Part shown: positions 50,341 to 62,472 of the stretch, piece after piece
Layout of the letters: each line of letters begins with the position of its first letter
Numbering within the stretch: position 1 is the first letter of the stretch
Assembly (NCBI GenBank): GCA_020747065.1
Contig: JAGMVK010000002.1
Span: 372,001 to 436,000, forward strand
Length of the DNA stretch: 64,000 bases
Reading direction: 5' to 3'
DNA from: Cadophora sp. MPI-SDFR-AT-0126
Taxonomy: Eukaryota; Ascomycota; Leotiomycetes; Helotiales; Ploettnerulaceae
Made by a program: the position numbers and the translations under genes
The notes under the pieces: generated by a model
What the model was told of the DNA's origin: nothing
Database searches by the model: none
Seen by the model: the letters and a program-made list of their open reading frames with translations, nothing else

Positions 50341-50912
50341 AGGCCCCTTACATATACGTCTTCCTACTTCCGGTATCTATCTGCTTATATTAATATTATA
50401 TAATATAGTAATAGGGGAGTACTAAACATAATAATAATAATGTTTTTCTTTATGCTTTTTCCTAATATCTCTAACTAATAGCTTTAAGCACGAGCTTACG
50501 CGGTATCTTGGCTAAGTAGTCTTAAATTACTGACTTAGAAGGATATTTTAGCTAATAATACTCGGTATTATAATATACATCTATGATTTATCTGGGCTTA
50601 GTATTAATATATAAAATGTCGTTGCACTAGTTCGCGCTCGCGAATATAGAAGCTAATCCTGGGTAGTTATTATCTACTGCGCTAAAAGAGCTATTAACCT
50701 TAAAGGGAATACCGACTTCTAATTAGAAGTATTTAGGATTTACAGGATATTATTTTAGGTTAGCAGATTTTTCCTTACGTTATAATATATTAATTATCGT
50801 GTTTTTCAAGGCGGGGTAAGAATCCTTGAAATTATTACGCCACTAGCGCGAATAATAAGCTAATTAATCTAGGTATAGTTCTATAGGTTTAATTTCTGTC
50901 TACTCTTATATT
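50341..50912. promoter_or_regulatory. Intergenic region between divergent Dicer and Argonaute relics
   Basis: About 570 bp between the readable starts of two genes transcribed away from each other, so it probably once held a shared or back-to-back promoter. No specific binding site is recognised. The true Dicer start could lie inside this interval. Confidence 0.4.
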
Positions 50913-50915
50913 ATA

Positions 50916-53900
50916 ATATCTGGAAACTAATTCTAACGTAGCCGCGGTTACGAACATGGAGAGCGGGGTTCATCTGACCGTAGCTATAATTATGATTACA
51001 GACGTAGAGACAGGCCTTCAAGCGATCGTAGTCGTAGCTCTCATTTTTAGGTTATGAGCTTAGAGAGTCGGGGTAGTTAAGGTACTCGTGGCGGATTTGG
51101 GCGAGGCGGCTGTAGTGGTTCTACAGAAGTTAAGGTATTCTTATAAGTAAGCTCTATTAATTAAATATAGCTACTAATACTAACTGACATTCCTTAGCTA
51201 TAGCCCTAGCGAGTATCCTAAACACGATATCTAAGTGCGAAAGATTAAGAATAAGACTATAAGAGCTATTCAGCTTAAGAGTACTGGATCTTAGAAATCC
51301 ATTCTTAAACTACGATTACTCCTAAGGCCTAATTACGGAACATAAGGGAAAGAGATTACTCTATAAGTAAATTACTTTAAGATAGTAGCGCATAAGGACT
51401 TAATATTATTTTGTTATAGTATTGAGATTATACTTATTAATACTAGAGTTAAAAGAGTACCAATTAGTAAAAGAGCGAAAAGGATTATTAAGCTCCTTAT
51501 TAAAGAACACTTCTTTGAATATAAGAATAGTATTATAACAGACTATAAGTTAAACCTGATTTATAAATTAGAGCTCTCTATTAATAAAGAGGGATATCTT
51601 ATTTGATATAAATTGGAAGACGAAAACGAACCTTTTTAAAATACTAAAGTATATAGGCTACATCTCTAAAGCATAAGTACACTTATAGTTTCTGAGCTTA
51701 TAAACTATCTAATTTTCAGCTATGCAAGTACCTTATTTAGATCTAAGAATAAGATCATCTAAGCACTTAATATTATTATAGGACACTATCTAAAATCCGC
51801 TTCTAACATTTTCTCTGTAAGTGTAAATAAGCACTTCGAACTGGCTCCAGCTGCCTTTAAGACGATAAGTCTTAGAGGAGAGCTTCAGGCCATTTAAGGA
51901 TTTTTTATTAGTATTCAGTCTACTACCTGCTGCATTCTTCTTAACGTTTAGGTGAAATATGCTGTATATTACGAGGAAGGCCTTCTTAGCCTATTAATAT
52001 CTATATATTTAAGCTATAATAACCGAAATATAGTTAGACTCGCTACTTTTTTAAAGAGAGTACGCGTTCGAGTCACTTATATTATTAAAAAGAATAGAGA
52101 AGGTCGCGAAATATTTAGAATAAAGACTATCACGGGTTTAGTAACGCCTGGAGATAGCTACGGGTTATAGTACTCTTCTATTGTACTAAAGTTTGCTACT
52201 AGCGTGAAAGAGGTAAAGTTTTACCTTAGTAATCCCGAAGGATAATTAAGTACGTTTTAACTAAGTGTGTCTTAATAAAGTTTTACTAAAAAGAAAGGTA
52301 AGAAGAGTAAGAAGTTTATTAAGGAAAGACCTAAATCACCTAGTAGCGGTTATATCAGTGTTTATAACTTCTTCCAAAGGAGTAAAGTATCTACTTATTC
52401 TTGTATACTTAAAACTATAGTTAACGTATCTACTAACCTATAGCATTACTATTACGGATCCTAATATACCTATTATTAATATTGGAATTTAGTAGAACTT
52501 ATCGTATTTACTACTAGACATCTGCGTTATCTTACCTGGCTAGCTTAGTAGCGTAAAGCTAACTTTAGGCTAAATGTAATAGATGATACAATTTACAGTC
52601 CGTAAACCTGCCGCGAATACCAAGTTAATAGTTATTAATAGCGCTTAGTTTCTAGGCCTAGAGCCGCTGATAAATCCTACTATTGTAAGTTAATCATACG
52701 CTAGTGGTGAGGGAACACTTACCTTTATTAAGCTGAGTTCGATATCGCTATAATACCTAAGCTTATCGCTGTCCCTAGCCGGGTCTTAACAGGACTTAAT
52801 GTTCGATATAAAGATAGTAAACTTGCCTAGACTCGATATACTAGTTAGAATATATAAGAGGTTAAATTTTCAATAAGATCAAAGCTTCCTTTATAGATAT
52901 ACCTCCTCATATCGTCGCTGAGGTCGCCCGACGCGTAGAGAAATAAACAGGAATTAAGTTCCACACTAAACGTATTCTAGTGCAAACTGAGATAGCTCGG
53001 CATTAATGTAAATAATTATACTTCTAGTCTGCGTATTAACTTAAACCCTACTAATATCGACAGGGATATTAATACAGCTATCTAAAGATTCCTTAGCTAT
53101 CCCACCAGACCTCCGCTAAAGCTGATTCTTATTATAATACTTTATCTTAATTCATCCATCTATAACCGCATTAAGTTCATATGCAATATTAAGAAGGAGC
53201 TACTTAATATCTACACCCTAGGCCCGAAATTTACAAAGGCTAACGACTAGTACTACGCTAATATTACGCTTAAGTTCAACCTTAAGCTTAGCGGACGAAA
53301 CTAGTACTTAAATAATACTAAAATTAGTATTATCACAGAAGGGAAGACTATAGTAGTAAGTATCAATATCACTTACCTTACGCCTAGCTTGGTATTGAAC
53401 GCGCTAAGTGTGATAAGAATCGTGACTTCTATAGACCTATGACTTGGATAATAGCTGGTAGATCTCTAAATTCAGACCGCGAGATAAGAAATAGTCTCTA
53501 GCCTCAATAATATACTTAAGTCACGCCTTTATCTATAAGCGACTAAGAATAAGGGAACTTATCCCAAAAATATCCTGATTTACTGTAATAGTATATCTAA
53601 AGAGTAATACGAAATCGTTCTTAACTAAGAGCTACCTCTATTCTAAAAAGTGTACAAAAAAGTCTATTTATTAAGCAATATAAAGAAGAAGCTCCCTCGT
53701 ATATCTATTATTATTATTAGTAAACGCTATAACACTTGGTTTTATCTAACTACTAAAGAAAGCGCCGACCGCTCTTTAAATCCTTAGAATACCACTATTA
53801 TTAATCGCAGTATTACGAAAGCCCGGAATTAGGACTTCTTCCTCTAAGCTTATACTACCCTCTAAGGAACCGCGCGTCCAGCACACTATCATATAGTCCT

Positions 53901-54153
53901 AAATGAGATCTTCTAAAGCCGGAAGGCGTAACCTCCTTTCTAAAATACCGCAGATATCCTCAAGGACTTGACGTATAATATATACTACTTATTTAGTCGC
54001 GCTACTAAGGCCGTTAGTATTTACCCTGCCGCCTATTACGCGGATCTCGTCTATGAGAGAGCTAGGTGCTATTTAAGTAAGCTATTTAATACTATACCCG
54101 GAGCTACACCCGCGGGCAGCGTGGTATCAGGAGTAAGTAGCGGAGGCAAATAA
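50916..54153 (+). pseudogene. Argonaute relic (QDE-2-like, PAZ-PIWI)
   Basis: Plus strand, about 1,050 codons, usual for a fungal Argonaute. Argonaute binds small RNAs and slices matching transcripts. The N-terminus is Arg/Gly-rich (R-G-Y-E-H-G-E-R-G-S to G-G-F-G-R-G-G). N domain: K-R-A-K-R-I-I-K-L-L-I-K-E-H-F-F near 51470-51520. The linker and PAZ region include R-L-A-T-F-L-K-R-V-R-V-R-V-T near 52040-52080 and T-I-T-G-L near 52125. PIWI: V-V-S-I-N-I-T-Y near 53355-53380 (functional V-G-x-D-V-T-H), Y-C-N-S near 53585 (functional Y-R-D-G), K-R-Y-N-T near 53725, and R-P-A-H-Y-H near 53875-53892. The C-terminus ends at TAA 54151-54153. Two of the catalytic Asp codons are now Asn, while the His is kept. 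A likely intron lies at 51147-51197. Many RIP stops. Confidence 0.94.
51147..51197 (+). other. Probable intron in the Argonaute relic (51 bp)
   Basis: Starts gtaagc, has a ctaac branch-like site (atactaactgacat) and ends ccttag, close to the size of filamentous-ascomycete introns. Exon phases on the two sides do not match as read, so either a nearby indel exists or the splice ends differ slightly. Confidence 0.5.
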
Positions 54154-54710
54154 GTGGCAGATCCGAATAATGTATAAATACATGAGAATATGCGTAATAC
54201 GATATTCTATATCTGACGTGATAAAGGTAAATACTTAATAGTATTGATGTTTACGTACGAGTAACTTCTCTGAATTTGTTATAGCGTGCGTGTTCTACTT
54301 TTCAAACTCCTTTGCACCCCTTTAACGAAACTTAATGCTCTATTTCTAAAAAGTTAAAATGGTTATACTTGGTCGTAACTAGCGGCTTGAAATTTAATTT
54401 GATGATTTACTCCCCCCTTTTTCGTTACTAAACGCTTATGACTTGAATACTAATGACGAGACAAATGACTCTAAAACCCTATATTTATTCAGTAATACCT
54501 GTAGATATGTAAGTTTCATGAAATTCGCGAGGTATTAATAAAGAAGCAGAACGATTAATCCCCGTGTATCTCCGCTTAATTAAAACACTTAGGCCCCTAG
54601 CTCGGAGTTTAAAATAAAATAATTACCTTTCGTATATTAGTACCCTATCCTTTACTTAATCTAATAAAATCTTATAAGATAAATACCTATATTTCTTAAC
54701 TTCTTTTATA
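54154..54710. other. Intergenic stretch after the Argonaute relic
   Basis: About 550 bp, less AT-biased than its neighbours in places. No sustained frame and no repeat found. The start presumably includes the old Argonaute 3' untranslated region. Confidence 0.4.
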
Positions 54711-55018
54711 CTTAAGCTTTCTTTTTCCTCTTCTTATCTATCTCTTCTCTAGCTTTACGTAGCTTCTCCTCCGCTTCTTATTTAGCGTATCGAGCTTTTA
54801 GGGCACGAATCCTTAACTCTTTATATTAGCGCTTTTACTTGTTCTCTTTATTATTATTATCATTGGAAATAGTTTATAATAGTACAGCTTCCTATAGCGG
54901 TTTTTCTTCTTATACGTAGCCTTCTTACTTAGTTACTATAGTCTCTAACTACTACTCTAAATCAACGATCACGTCTTAGGAATTTTTCTAGGCGAGCTTA
55001 TTCGCTCTAATATCAGCC
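54711..55018 (-). pseudogene. C-terminal fragment of a Lys/Glu-rich protein, truncated by Gypsy copy D
   Basis: Minus-strand frame of about 100 codons with RIP-type stops, ending K-K-R-K-K-K-A and a stop near 54716. The C-terminal half is a charged helix (A-L-K-A-R-Y-A-K ... E-K-L-R-K-A-R-E-E-I-D). Its upstream end meets the LTR of copy D. Charged helical tails like this are typical of fungal Fot1/Pogo-type transposases, so this may be the end of a DNA transposon into which copy D inserted. Without the catalytic part that is only a suggestion. Confidence 0.35.
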
Positions 55019-55312
55019 TGCAATTATATTCATATTATGGAGGGGAGAACCCCAATCCCCTATACGACAAGAGGGTAGTAAATGCAAGGTATATAAGGTG
55101 TAAGGTTCAAGAAATAACAGATAGATGAAATCAAAAGATATTATATATCTAAAGAGTACGAATTATTAATTAGAGAAAGAAGTGTAAATCCTATCAGAAG
55201 GAAAAGTGCTATTATTGATAATCCGGTCTCTTGAAGGAGGTCTTAACTTAAGTATAATACGGAGTGCATGAGTCAAGTAATAAAAGTTTTACCGAGGCTG
55301 ATCCCTACTACA
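55019..55312 (-). repeat. 3' LTR of Gypsy copy D (294 bp)
   Basis: On the minus strand it begins TGTAGTAGGGATCAGCC and ends ATATAATTGCA. Directly inside it (element 5' side, 55313-55330 on the plus strand) is the polypurine tract, read on the element strand as aaggggggacgta. The partner LTR is not in the window, so the outer end is set by the terminal CA and remains slightly uncertain. Confidence 0.75.
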
Positions 55313-58300
55313 TACGTCCCCCCCTTAAAAAACTCGCCCCCGAGTATTATAGTAAACGAATGTAGTAGAGCTAGGCTATTTCTAAAAGTATTAAATCTCC
55401 AGAGGTAAAAGTAGAGGTCTGCGGTGCAGAAGTGACGTCAAAGTTATGTGAGGCCTGAACTATTGTCGGTCTTGGTAAAATCGCAAATAAAGGTTCGCTT
55501 AGCTTGCTTCTATAAGGTCGTCCCCCACCATAATACTTCCATCTTCTCCCTTAACCTTTGTAACTATAACACCTCTACTACTTCCTTCCTTCTCTCTACT
55601 TAATAAGCTCTACAACCCTTTTTGAAGCTGCGTAGAAAGCTTCTTCGTTCTTCCTTACTACTATGCGCGTTCCCCTAGCGACAAAGACTAAGTTGCAGCT
55701 ACTTTTCCCCTCTAAGAGCTTACTTCTGAGAGTAAATAACCTTTAAGGAGGTTACAGGAGTAGCGCTACTCTCTCTTTAACTAAGGTAAGTATAGAGCTT
55801 CGTCGCTCTTCTATTCTAATCTCTCTCCTTCTAATCTTATAACCTTAAGATTAGGCTTAAGATTAAGACTAACAATCTCTAGTACTTAACTTAAGCTGAG
55901 CAGCTCTAAGCTCTTTAACCTCCATTAACTATACCTCCCTCTCTTTATATAGCTCTTATACGCCTGAACCTCATACCGGAGCGTTAACCTATAAGCTTTA
56001 GAACGTAGATCTTTAAGTTAGAGACGCCATTTTCTCTAATTAAGCTGAGTCGATCTCTTCACCTTTATTTCCCTTTTATTAACTACCTCGCGCACGGACT
56101 AGATCTCTATATTAACTTATGCTGATTTTCCATAGAGGTCTCTGCCTCTTTAATAAGCTTAGTGACGTTAGAGCGTCTCTAGGTGAGGTTTCCTCCCTCT
56201 ACGTTATATCTTTAGCTATGCTATCACTTTTCCAGGCTCAGACCTTAACTACCTTACCTTATAACAGTCTCTTACTTCGCTACAACGAATATCTCTTAGG
56301 GAAGGGGCTCTCTAAGTCACCTAGTAAGTCTCTATCCTCCCTTCTTCCTGAAACGCGTTGATTCTGGCAGTATCTTTACAGGTTCTGCCGCACGACCTTC
56401 GATCTAAAGCGCCTAAGTACACGGCTACTAACTCTACTTTATATAGCTAAGTTCCCTCTCCTAACTCCTTTACTCTTTGCTCCCTTACTAAGTTGATATT
56501 GCTACTAACCTCCTGGCACTGGTGACTAGGACGTATCCAACTCAGCGACTCCCCTCCTACACCTAGTAACAGTCTCTTACCTCGCTATTACGGATATACG
56601 CTTTAGGCGTACATATACCTATAGGGTTAGAGGTCTAGGCAGCCGGTAGGAAGGCTGACGCGTTAGAGAAGGCGAGGACTGTCAGATTCTTGCTAAGGTA
56701 ATGGGGGTTACCGAGGCTATCTCTGCTATTAAGTGTCTTCTCTTGGTTCTGAGGCTTTCTTACTGGGACGTAAGACCTATTAAGTCGCTGGAGGAGTTTA
56801 CTGATATCTTGGAGAGTGAGGACTATCACGAAGACTTAAGAGTAATGGGGGTCGCTCTTATTTCTGAATGCTATTAAGGCTTCTCCTTGATTGACGTCTA
56901 GCTATAGCGATTTCCGTCCGATATGGAGGCCGTCCGCTATAAAGGGTATCCGCTAGAAGCAGGCCTGACTCTCCTATCTTCAGAGCATGAGTATAGTATG
57001 CTAGAGGGTGATGGCTATTATGGGTTCGTTCGCTTTTTAGTCTAGTGATGGTCTTAGGTATGTCCGATAGCTCCTAGAAGATATATAGGTCTATCACCGA
57101 CTCTATTATCTTAAGGGCCAGCCAGTTAGAGCTTTCAACTTAGGTTGCTTGCTTCGGCAGAGGTACTCTGAGCACGTTACGTAGGCTCGCGGATTCTAAC
57201 TCCGTTATACTATATCTGCACTCCTTACGTTAATACTCTTACTAGCACTTAAGCTACAGTAGACCTCATGAGCTACGTTCTTTCTATCCGCTCCTCTCTA
57301 AGAGAGTGAAGATAATATAGATAGGGGCTTAGACCTAGTAGGCGTAACTAAGGTCAAGCTAATTTAGAGATGGACTGATACTCCTTCCTCCAGTGAAGTT
57401 ACTTCGTTAAAAGTCGTCAGCTAATAGCATGTTTAGGCCTTTAACGCGTAGGGAACTCTAACCCTTGGGTGATTCTAAGGCGCAGAGATATTAGCTTCGT
57501 GGGGATAGGCTAGAGAGCTTCTGCCTTTAATGAGACCTTGATTAGCGAGTGCTGTATCTCCTTGGAAGCTATAGTAATAACTTGACCGGTGGGAAACTAC
57601 TAGAATAGTAAACGGTGTAGGTAGTCCTGGGTCTAAGGTAACTAGAATCTCTCTAGTTCTATGTGCGCTTTACGAGGGAAAAGGTTCTATAGGGCTAGTG
57701 GAACCGGGGTTTTCATTGCTTTCCGCTGGTAGATATCCTCCTTTAGGTTACTCCTAATAATAGATCGGAGATCTTTATTACCGGGTAAAGCTTCTCTGTT
57801 ATTGGTACTATTAGTATTAGTGATATTTACCTTAGGGGATATCTTTTACTTATAGTCTTGGGGAAATCCTTTATTTTTGCTGGCTATTCTCCTAGGGGCT
57901 TCCGCAGATAGGGGATTTAGTGGGTTATCTCAGGGAAGCGGCGCTTAAACAGGGGGTGCTTTACATCAACCTTTACGTGTAGGGGACAGACCTTTCACTG
58001 CTTACTTCTAGAGTATACGCTTAAAGCCGTTATAGTCGGTTATTAGAACGCATAAATCAGGCCCGTCCTACCTTCCTATTCAACGAGTGGCTTATTATTA
58101 ACTCCGCGGAAGGTACTAGCGATAATAGAGAGCTCTACAGTTCACGTTATACACTTAAGGGAGTTATTAGCGCTGACGTGGGTGACGTTTGGCCTTATAT
58201 TAAATAGTCACTCCGTAGGGCTAGATTATACTCTGATATTTCAGGGGCGTTTAGGCTCTACTTCTTGCCAGCCTTTCGTGTCTTAGTGGTTTGCATGCTC

Positions 58301-58640
58301 TCTAGGTACTTATAGGCAGTGCTACAGCGAATTAAAGTTGCCCTGAATAGTGCTAGTGGAGATAAGTGCTAGTAGTACTAGCGGTTATTTTCCTGTTTTG
58401 AAGAGTTAGTGTCCTCGCTATTAGAGGTGCTATTCTGAGGTTAACTACGCTGAGACTACCCTATATTGGTCTTGTTAGCTCTATAAGATCTCTAGGATTC
58501 TAATAATAATTCTATTGTTTCGTCTGATTTAAATAGTAGGTGTATCGGAAGCGTTTGTACTATAATCACCGTTATTATTATCGAAGTATTATTAGCAGGG
58601 GTTTTCTAGGCCTGATTTAGTACTAACCTCTCTCTCTTAG
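55313..58640 (-). pseudogene. Gypsy copy D post-integrase coding-like region
   Basis: Minus-strand frames stay largely open for most of about 3.3 kb, with stops of RIP type. Examples are the open pieces at 56635-56829 and the Arg/Lys/Glu-rich segment at 55620-55860 (E-R-V-A-L-L-L, L-V-F-V-A-R-G-T-R-I-V-V-R-K-N-E-E-A). The part just after integrase (58400-58640) is Ser/Asn/Asp-rich and disordered. No domain recognised. It could be one or two extra ORFs. The plus-strand open stretch 56119-56361 is probably a shadow, but an antisense gene cannot be excluded. Confidence 0.45.
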
Positions 58641-58649
58641 TCACTGAGA

Positions 58650-60060
58650 TAAGCGATAGATTCAGTGTCTTTAGCGCTATAGATAAACTTCTTTTATACG
58701 TGAAATAGTTTTAGTATACTTCCAGTGAAGGTTGATTGGAGCTAGGGGCTATTAGGTCCTAGCTCTTTAAGCTTATAGTAATCCTTTTCAGTATTAGCTT
58801 GTGCTATCTTATACAGCCTTAACTACCGGAAATCTAAAGCTCTTCGTGTTAACTTATTAATTTCCCTCACTAAATCGTATTGAAGAACTATATCTTTGAC
58901 TTGAAATAGTCTCTGTCGAATATTATACTTATCGTTGAAAGCGTCTCGACCCTCTTATTTACAGCGGCTTTTGCGTAGTATTACTTCGTTAATGTTTTCT
59001 TACCGCATTTGAAACTGAATCGCCCTAAGTTATAATAACTTTAATCGATCAGTGACTTCTTCTGTAAATAGGGTTCTCTAGGTAGGGTATCGTGTTTCCA
59101 TAGGGAGGATAAGTTCTCTGCTATAAACTATATAGAAGGGTGTAAAGCCTGTAGGTTCGTGTACCGTTGTCTGATCCGTAAATAATACTGCTGGAAGGTT
59201 TTTAATCCACTGATTTCCTATCTTAGAGAGAGTATTTTTAATCGGCCTGTAGCCTCGTTTAGCTATACCATTCGCTCTTAGGTTATAGGCTGACACTTAT
59301 ATACGCTATATCTCTATTCTGTTTAGGAGCTGAATTACTTCTCCTACGTTCTCTTTACCCCTGTTAACTACTAATCTCCAGAATAGGCTGTGGCGGTAAA
59401 TGATATCTTCCTAAATAAAAGTAGCTATAGCTGCTGCTATCTTGTGTGTAAGAGCCCGTGCCTTGACCTAACTACTTATATTATCCTTAGTAATAACTAA
59501 ATATTACTTTCTTTGTCGTTTAGTTATATAAGTGATATCTAGAGCTTACTTCTCTATTAAACTATTAGAAGCTATGGGGAAAAGAGGTTCTTCTTACTAT
59601 CTTAGTGATCTTAGTTAGTATTCCGGGTAAGTTTGAATAAAATTCATAGTGTCTTTATAGCACTTATTCTAAAAGTAGCGTATGGAAATACGGTGATAAG
59701 TACTTTCCCTCCCTTTATGACTAGAGTTGTTATAATAACTTCGAAGAATCCGTGCTTTGTCTTGATTAGTGTCGATTATAAGCCTGATAGGGGCTCCTTT
59801 TATTAGTAGCTTCCAGATTTTCCGGCTATATACTCCAAAATTTAGAGCTTCTTTCTTAAAGGTATGAAAGGTCTTTCAATCTATTCCTTTCGGGGTTCTG
59901 AGTGTTGTTAAGTATAAGGCGATTTGTATAAAGTGGTCGAAGTACTTAGAAGAAGAAACCGGGAATTCATATTCCGTGTTCGATTCTGTATCGGAAGCGG
60001 TACCAGAGCTTTCTATAAGTTCTCCGCCTTCTTTAAGTTGTTGTACTTGTAATTTCATGT
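58650..60060 (-). pseudogene. Gypsy copy D integrase and RNase H-integrase linker
   Basis: The linker piece at 59876-60058 ends D-H-F-I-Q-I-A-L-Y-L-T-T-L-R-T-P-K-G, a sequence typical between RNase H and integrase in this family. In the catalytic core, the first Asp is kept (A-L-D-I-T-Y), the second is Asn (V-V-N-R-G-K-E-N) and the Glu is Lys (I-A-K-R-G-Y-R-P, in the open frame 59078-59296). The end of that frame (T-G-F-T-P-F-Y-I-V-Y-S-R-E-L-I-L-P) is a well-conserved Gypsy integrase stretch. Integrase inserts the cDNA into the host chromosome. Confidence 0.9.
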
Positions 60061-60229
60061 CTTGAAGAATAGCGTTCCGCTTTGTTAACTCCGGGTCTGT
60101 TATAATCGCCTCTTCCTTATTATTAAGCTCTATAGGGTAAATCTTATAGGCTCCAAGTTCTAAGAGAATCTAATCTTTGTTATTATTAGAAGTATTATCG
60201 TTAAAGTCGGTGTTGTCTAAGTGCCTTAG

Positions 60230-60780
60230 TCTCCTAGAGAGAGAGTCTGCCGCAGTGTGCGTAGAGCCTTTGATATGTCGCACTTTGAAGTTGAAAAGCC
60301 TTATCTAGGTGAGCTATCTTATAAGTATAGCCCCGGGGTGGTTATTAACGGCGCTGTTGAGCTGTGCTACCAGAGTATTAGCGTCGGTTTCTAGGATAAA
60401 ATGTACTCCTATAAGTTAAATCTTTAGCTTCTTTAGAATATAAAGCACCCCTTTACACTCCCTTTTTATAGTGTCGTAGCTACGTTCGGCCTTATTCCAG
60501 TATTCGCTTTTATACTGAGCGGGGCGTACTTATCTACTAATAAGATCTCTTTGGCCTAGGTAGCCTCCTTAGCTAAATCTACTAGAGTTGACCGCTACTA
60601 CTATTTCCTTAGTGTCCTTACTGTAGTCGACCCTGTAAAGTACTAGAGCTATATAAAGAGCGTCTTGAAGTCTTTTTATTGCTTTTCCGGTAGGCTCTTC
60701 AGGTTTAAATAGAAAGGAGACTCCTTTTCTTGAGAGGTTATAGAGGGGTTCGGCGATATATTGAAAGTCTTTGATTTAAA
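60230..60780 (-). pseudogene. Gypsy copy D RNase H domain
   Basis: Reads E-C-K-G-V-L-Y-I-L-K-K-L, G-V-H-F-I-L-E-T-D-A-N-T-L-V-A-Q-L-N and then R-L-F-N-F-K-V-R-H-I-K-G-S-T-H-T-A-A-D-S-L-S-R, the characteristic end of Ty3/Gypsy RNase H. Unlike copies A and B, the Asp before S-L-S-R is kept. RNase H degrades the RNA strand after reverse transcription. Confidence 0.92.
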
Positions 60781-61680
60781 TCCGAAAGTAAATAATAAGG
60801 CCGAGAAATCCTTTAACCTTGGAAATGTTTTTCGGTTCCTTCTAATTCTGTATCTTGATAAGGTGTGCTGCTGAGGGCTCTCTACCCTTTGAATTGTAAG
60901 CGTAGCTTATAATATCTAATCCATTAAGGTAAAACTGAGATTTGGCTCCAATAGTCGCTCCAGCTCTTTCGAGTCTTTTTAGAGTCTTATCGAGGTTGAC
61001 GATATGCTCTAATATAAATTAGCGAATTCCTGGAGAAGTATCGATAGTGGCTTGATTGTAGTTTATATACAGGCCTTTGACGCTTATATTATTAAGAAAC
61101 GGTATAGTAATAGTCGGTATAATGTCCTTTAAGATTCTTAATATTGTCTGTACGAATTAAGCGACTGAATTAGTATACCCTTAAGGTAAAGTAGTGTTTC
61201 TAACTAGCCTTATATGTGGTATATAGAACGCTGTTATATCTTGACTTGATTAGTGGAGTATTTATTGATTGTAGCTGGAATAGAGGTTGACAAGACTAGC
61301 CATTTAATAACCGGCGAACTCTTCAGAGAACTCGTCTACTGAAGGAGGTAGGTTTACGTCCTGTTGAGTTACTGCGTTTAGTATAGTCGCTGAGTTAATG
61401 AGCTTATATTTCCCGGGCTCTTTCTTCTTGATTAGGAACCAAGTATTTCAATAGGGTCCTTCTGAGAGTTCGAGTACTCCCTTATCCAATCGTTCTTATA
61501 CCATCTTTGTAACTTCAGGTACTAGTGCTCTTGGTAGGGGGAAATTTGGTGCCTGCTATGCCTTGTGAGGTATCGTTTTAATAATCACTGGAGGGGAAAC
61601 GTCTTCGTGGAACCTTTTATATTCAGGCTATTTAAACGCTATAGCTCCTTCTTTATTTAGTATTATCTCGTTGAAAAGAG
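60781..61680 (-). pseudogene. Gypsy copy D reverse transcriptase
   Basis: Clear RT landmarks in element order: E-L-S-E-G-P-Y-x-N-T-W-F-L-I-K-K-K, N-L-P-P-S-V-D-E-F, L-V-N-L-Y-S-S-Y-N-Q (functional L-x-D-L), the catalytic F-L-N-N near 61090-61105 (functional F-x-D-D), and G-L-Y-I-N-Y-N-Q. The two active-site Asp codons are Asn, as in copies A and B. Mostly one frame with a handful of RIP stops, so it is far better preserved than in A/B. Confidence 0.93.
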
Positions 61681-62472
61681 CTCTCTCCTCTGGCTATAGC
61701 GAGTTGCTAATATTAAGTCTTGATAACCTTTCTGGAGTAAGTTTAGAACCCCGGGGTAGGCTTGAAAACTGAGGTAGTAGAAGGTGCTGAAATTTCCCAT
61801 ATTAGACTTATTATGTATCTCTTTCTCTTGATCTTCGGTACTAATCTTCTCTTCTACTGGGGATATTCCTTATTAGATCCGCTTTGTTAACTGGCTGAAC
61901 TTTCTTTGCTTTTGTCTTGTATATTGTACTAATTCGGGCTGAACGTGCTTGTGAAGGCCTTCCGTAGTAAGGGTGCTTGATATCAAGTTTTCCGTAATTT
62001 GTAGTGAATAAAAATGTCGAATCGGGGTTGATAACTAGAGAGGGGTCTAATAGAGCTTCCTTGATAATGCTTTCTGGTGTAAAATTTTGAAGAGTAGATT
62101 CCGGAACATAAAACTCCTTCTTGAGGAACTTGATAGTTGCTGTAGGCTCCGTTTCAGTTATAGGAGGTAAATTAGTACTCGGCTCGGGGGAGTTAAGGTC
62201 GGAGGTAGAAGTCTAAGTGTTGTCCCTCCCTTTAAAAAGCTTGCCTTTAAGCGTAGGAAAATTAAATTGAGAGTATTCTATTATTCTAACTGCTAAGCTC
62301 TCTTCACGGTTGGCTATTTGTTTTCCGAGAACTTATCTTGGGTATTATACTTAGTGTCCTTGTCTTGGTAGACTATTTTGATAGTGTGTTGCTTTTTCAA
62401 GGTTTCAGTGTCTTTAGCTTCTTCCGTGGTATTATTTGTCTTAACGGTAGTAATAAGACGAGAGTGAGAGTC

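Noticed and set aside
50341..50912. An extra gene between Dicer and Argonaute
   Set aside because: No sustained frame on either strand; more likely the divergent promoter or unread 5' exon of Dicer.
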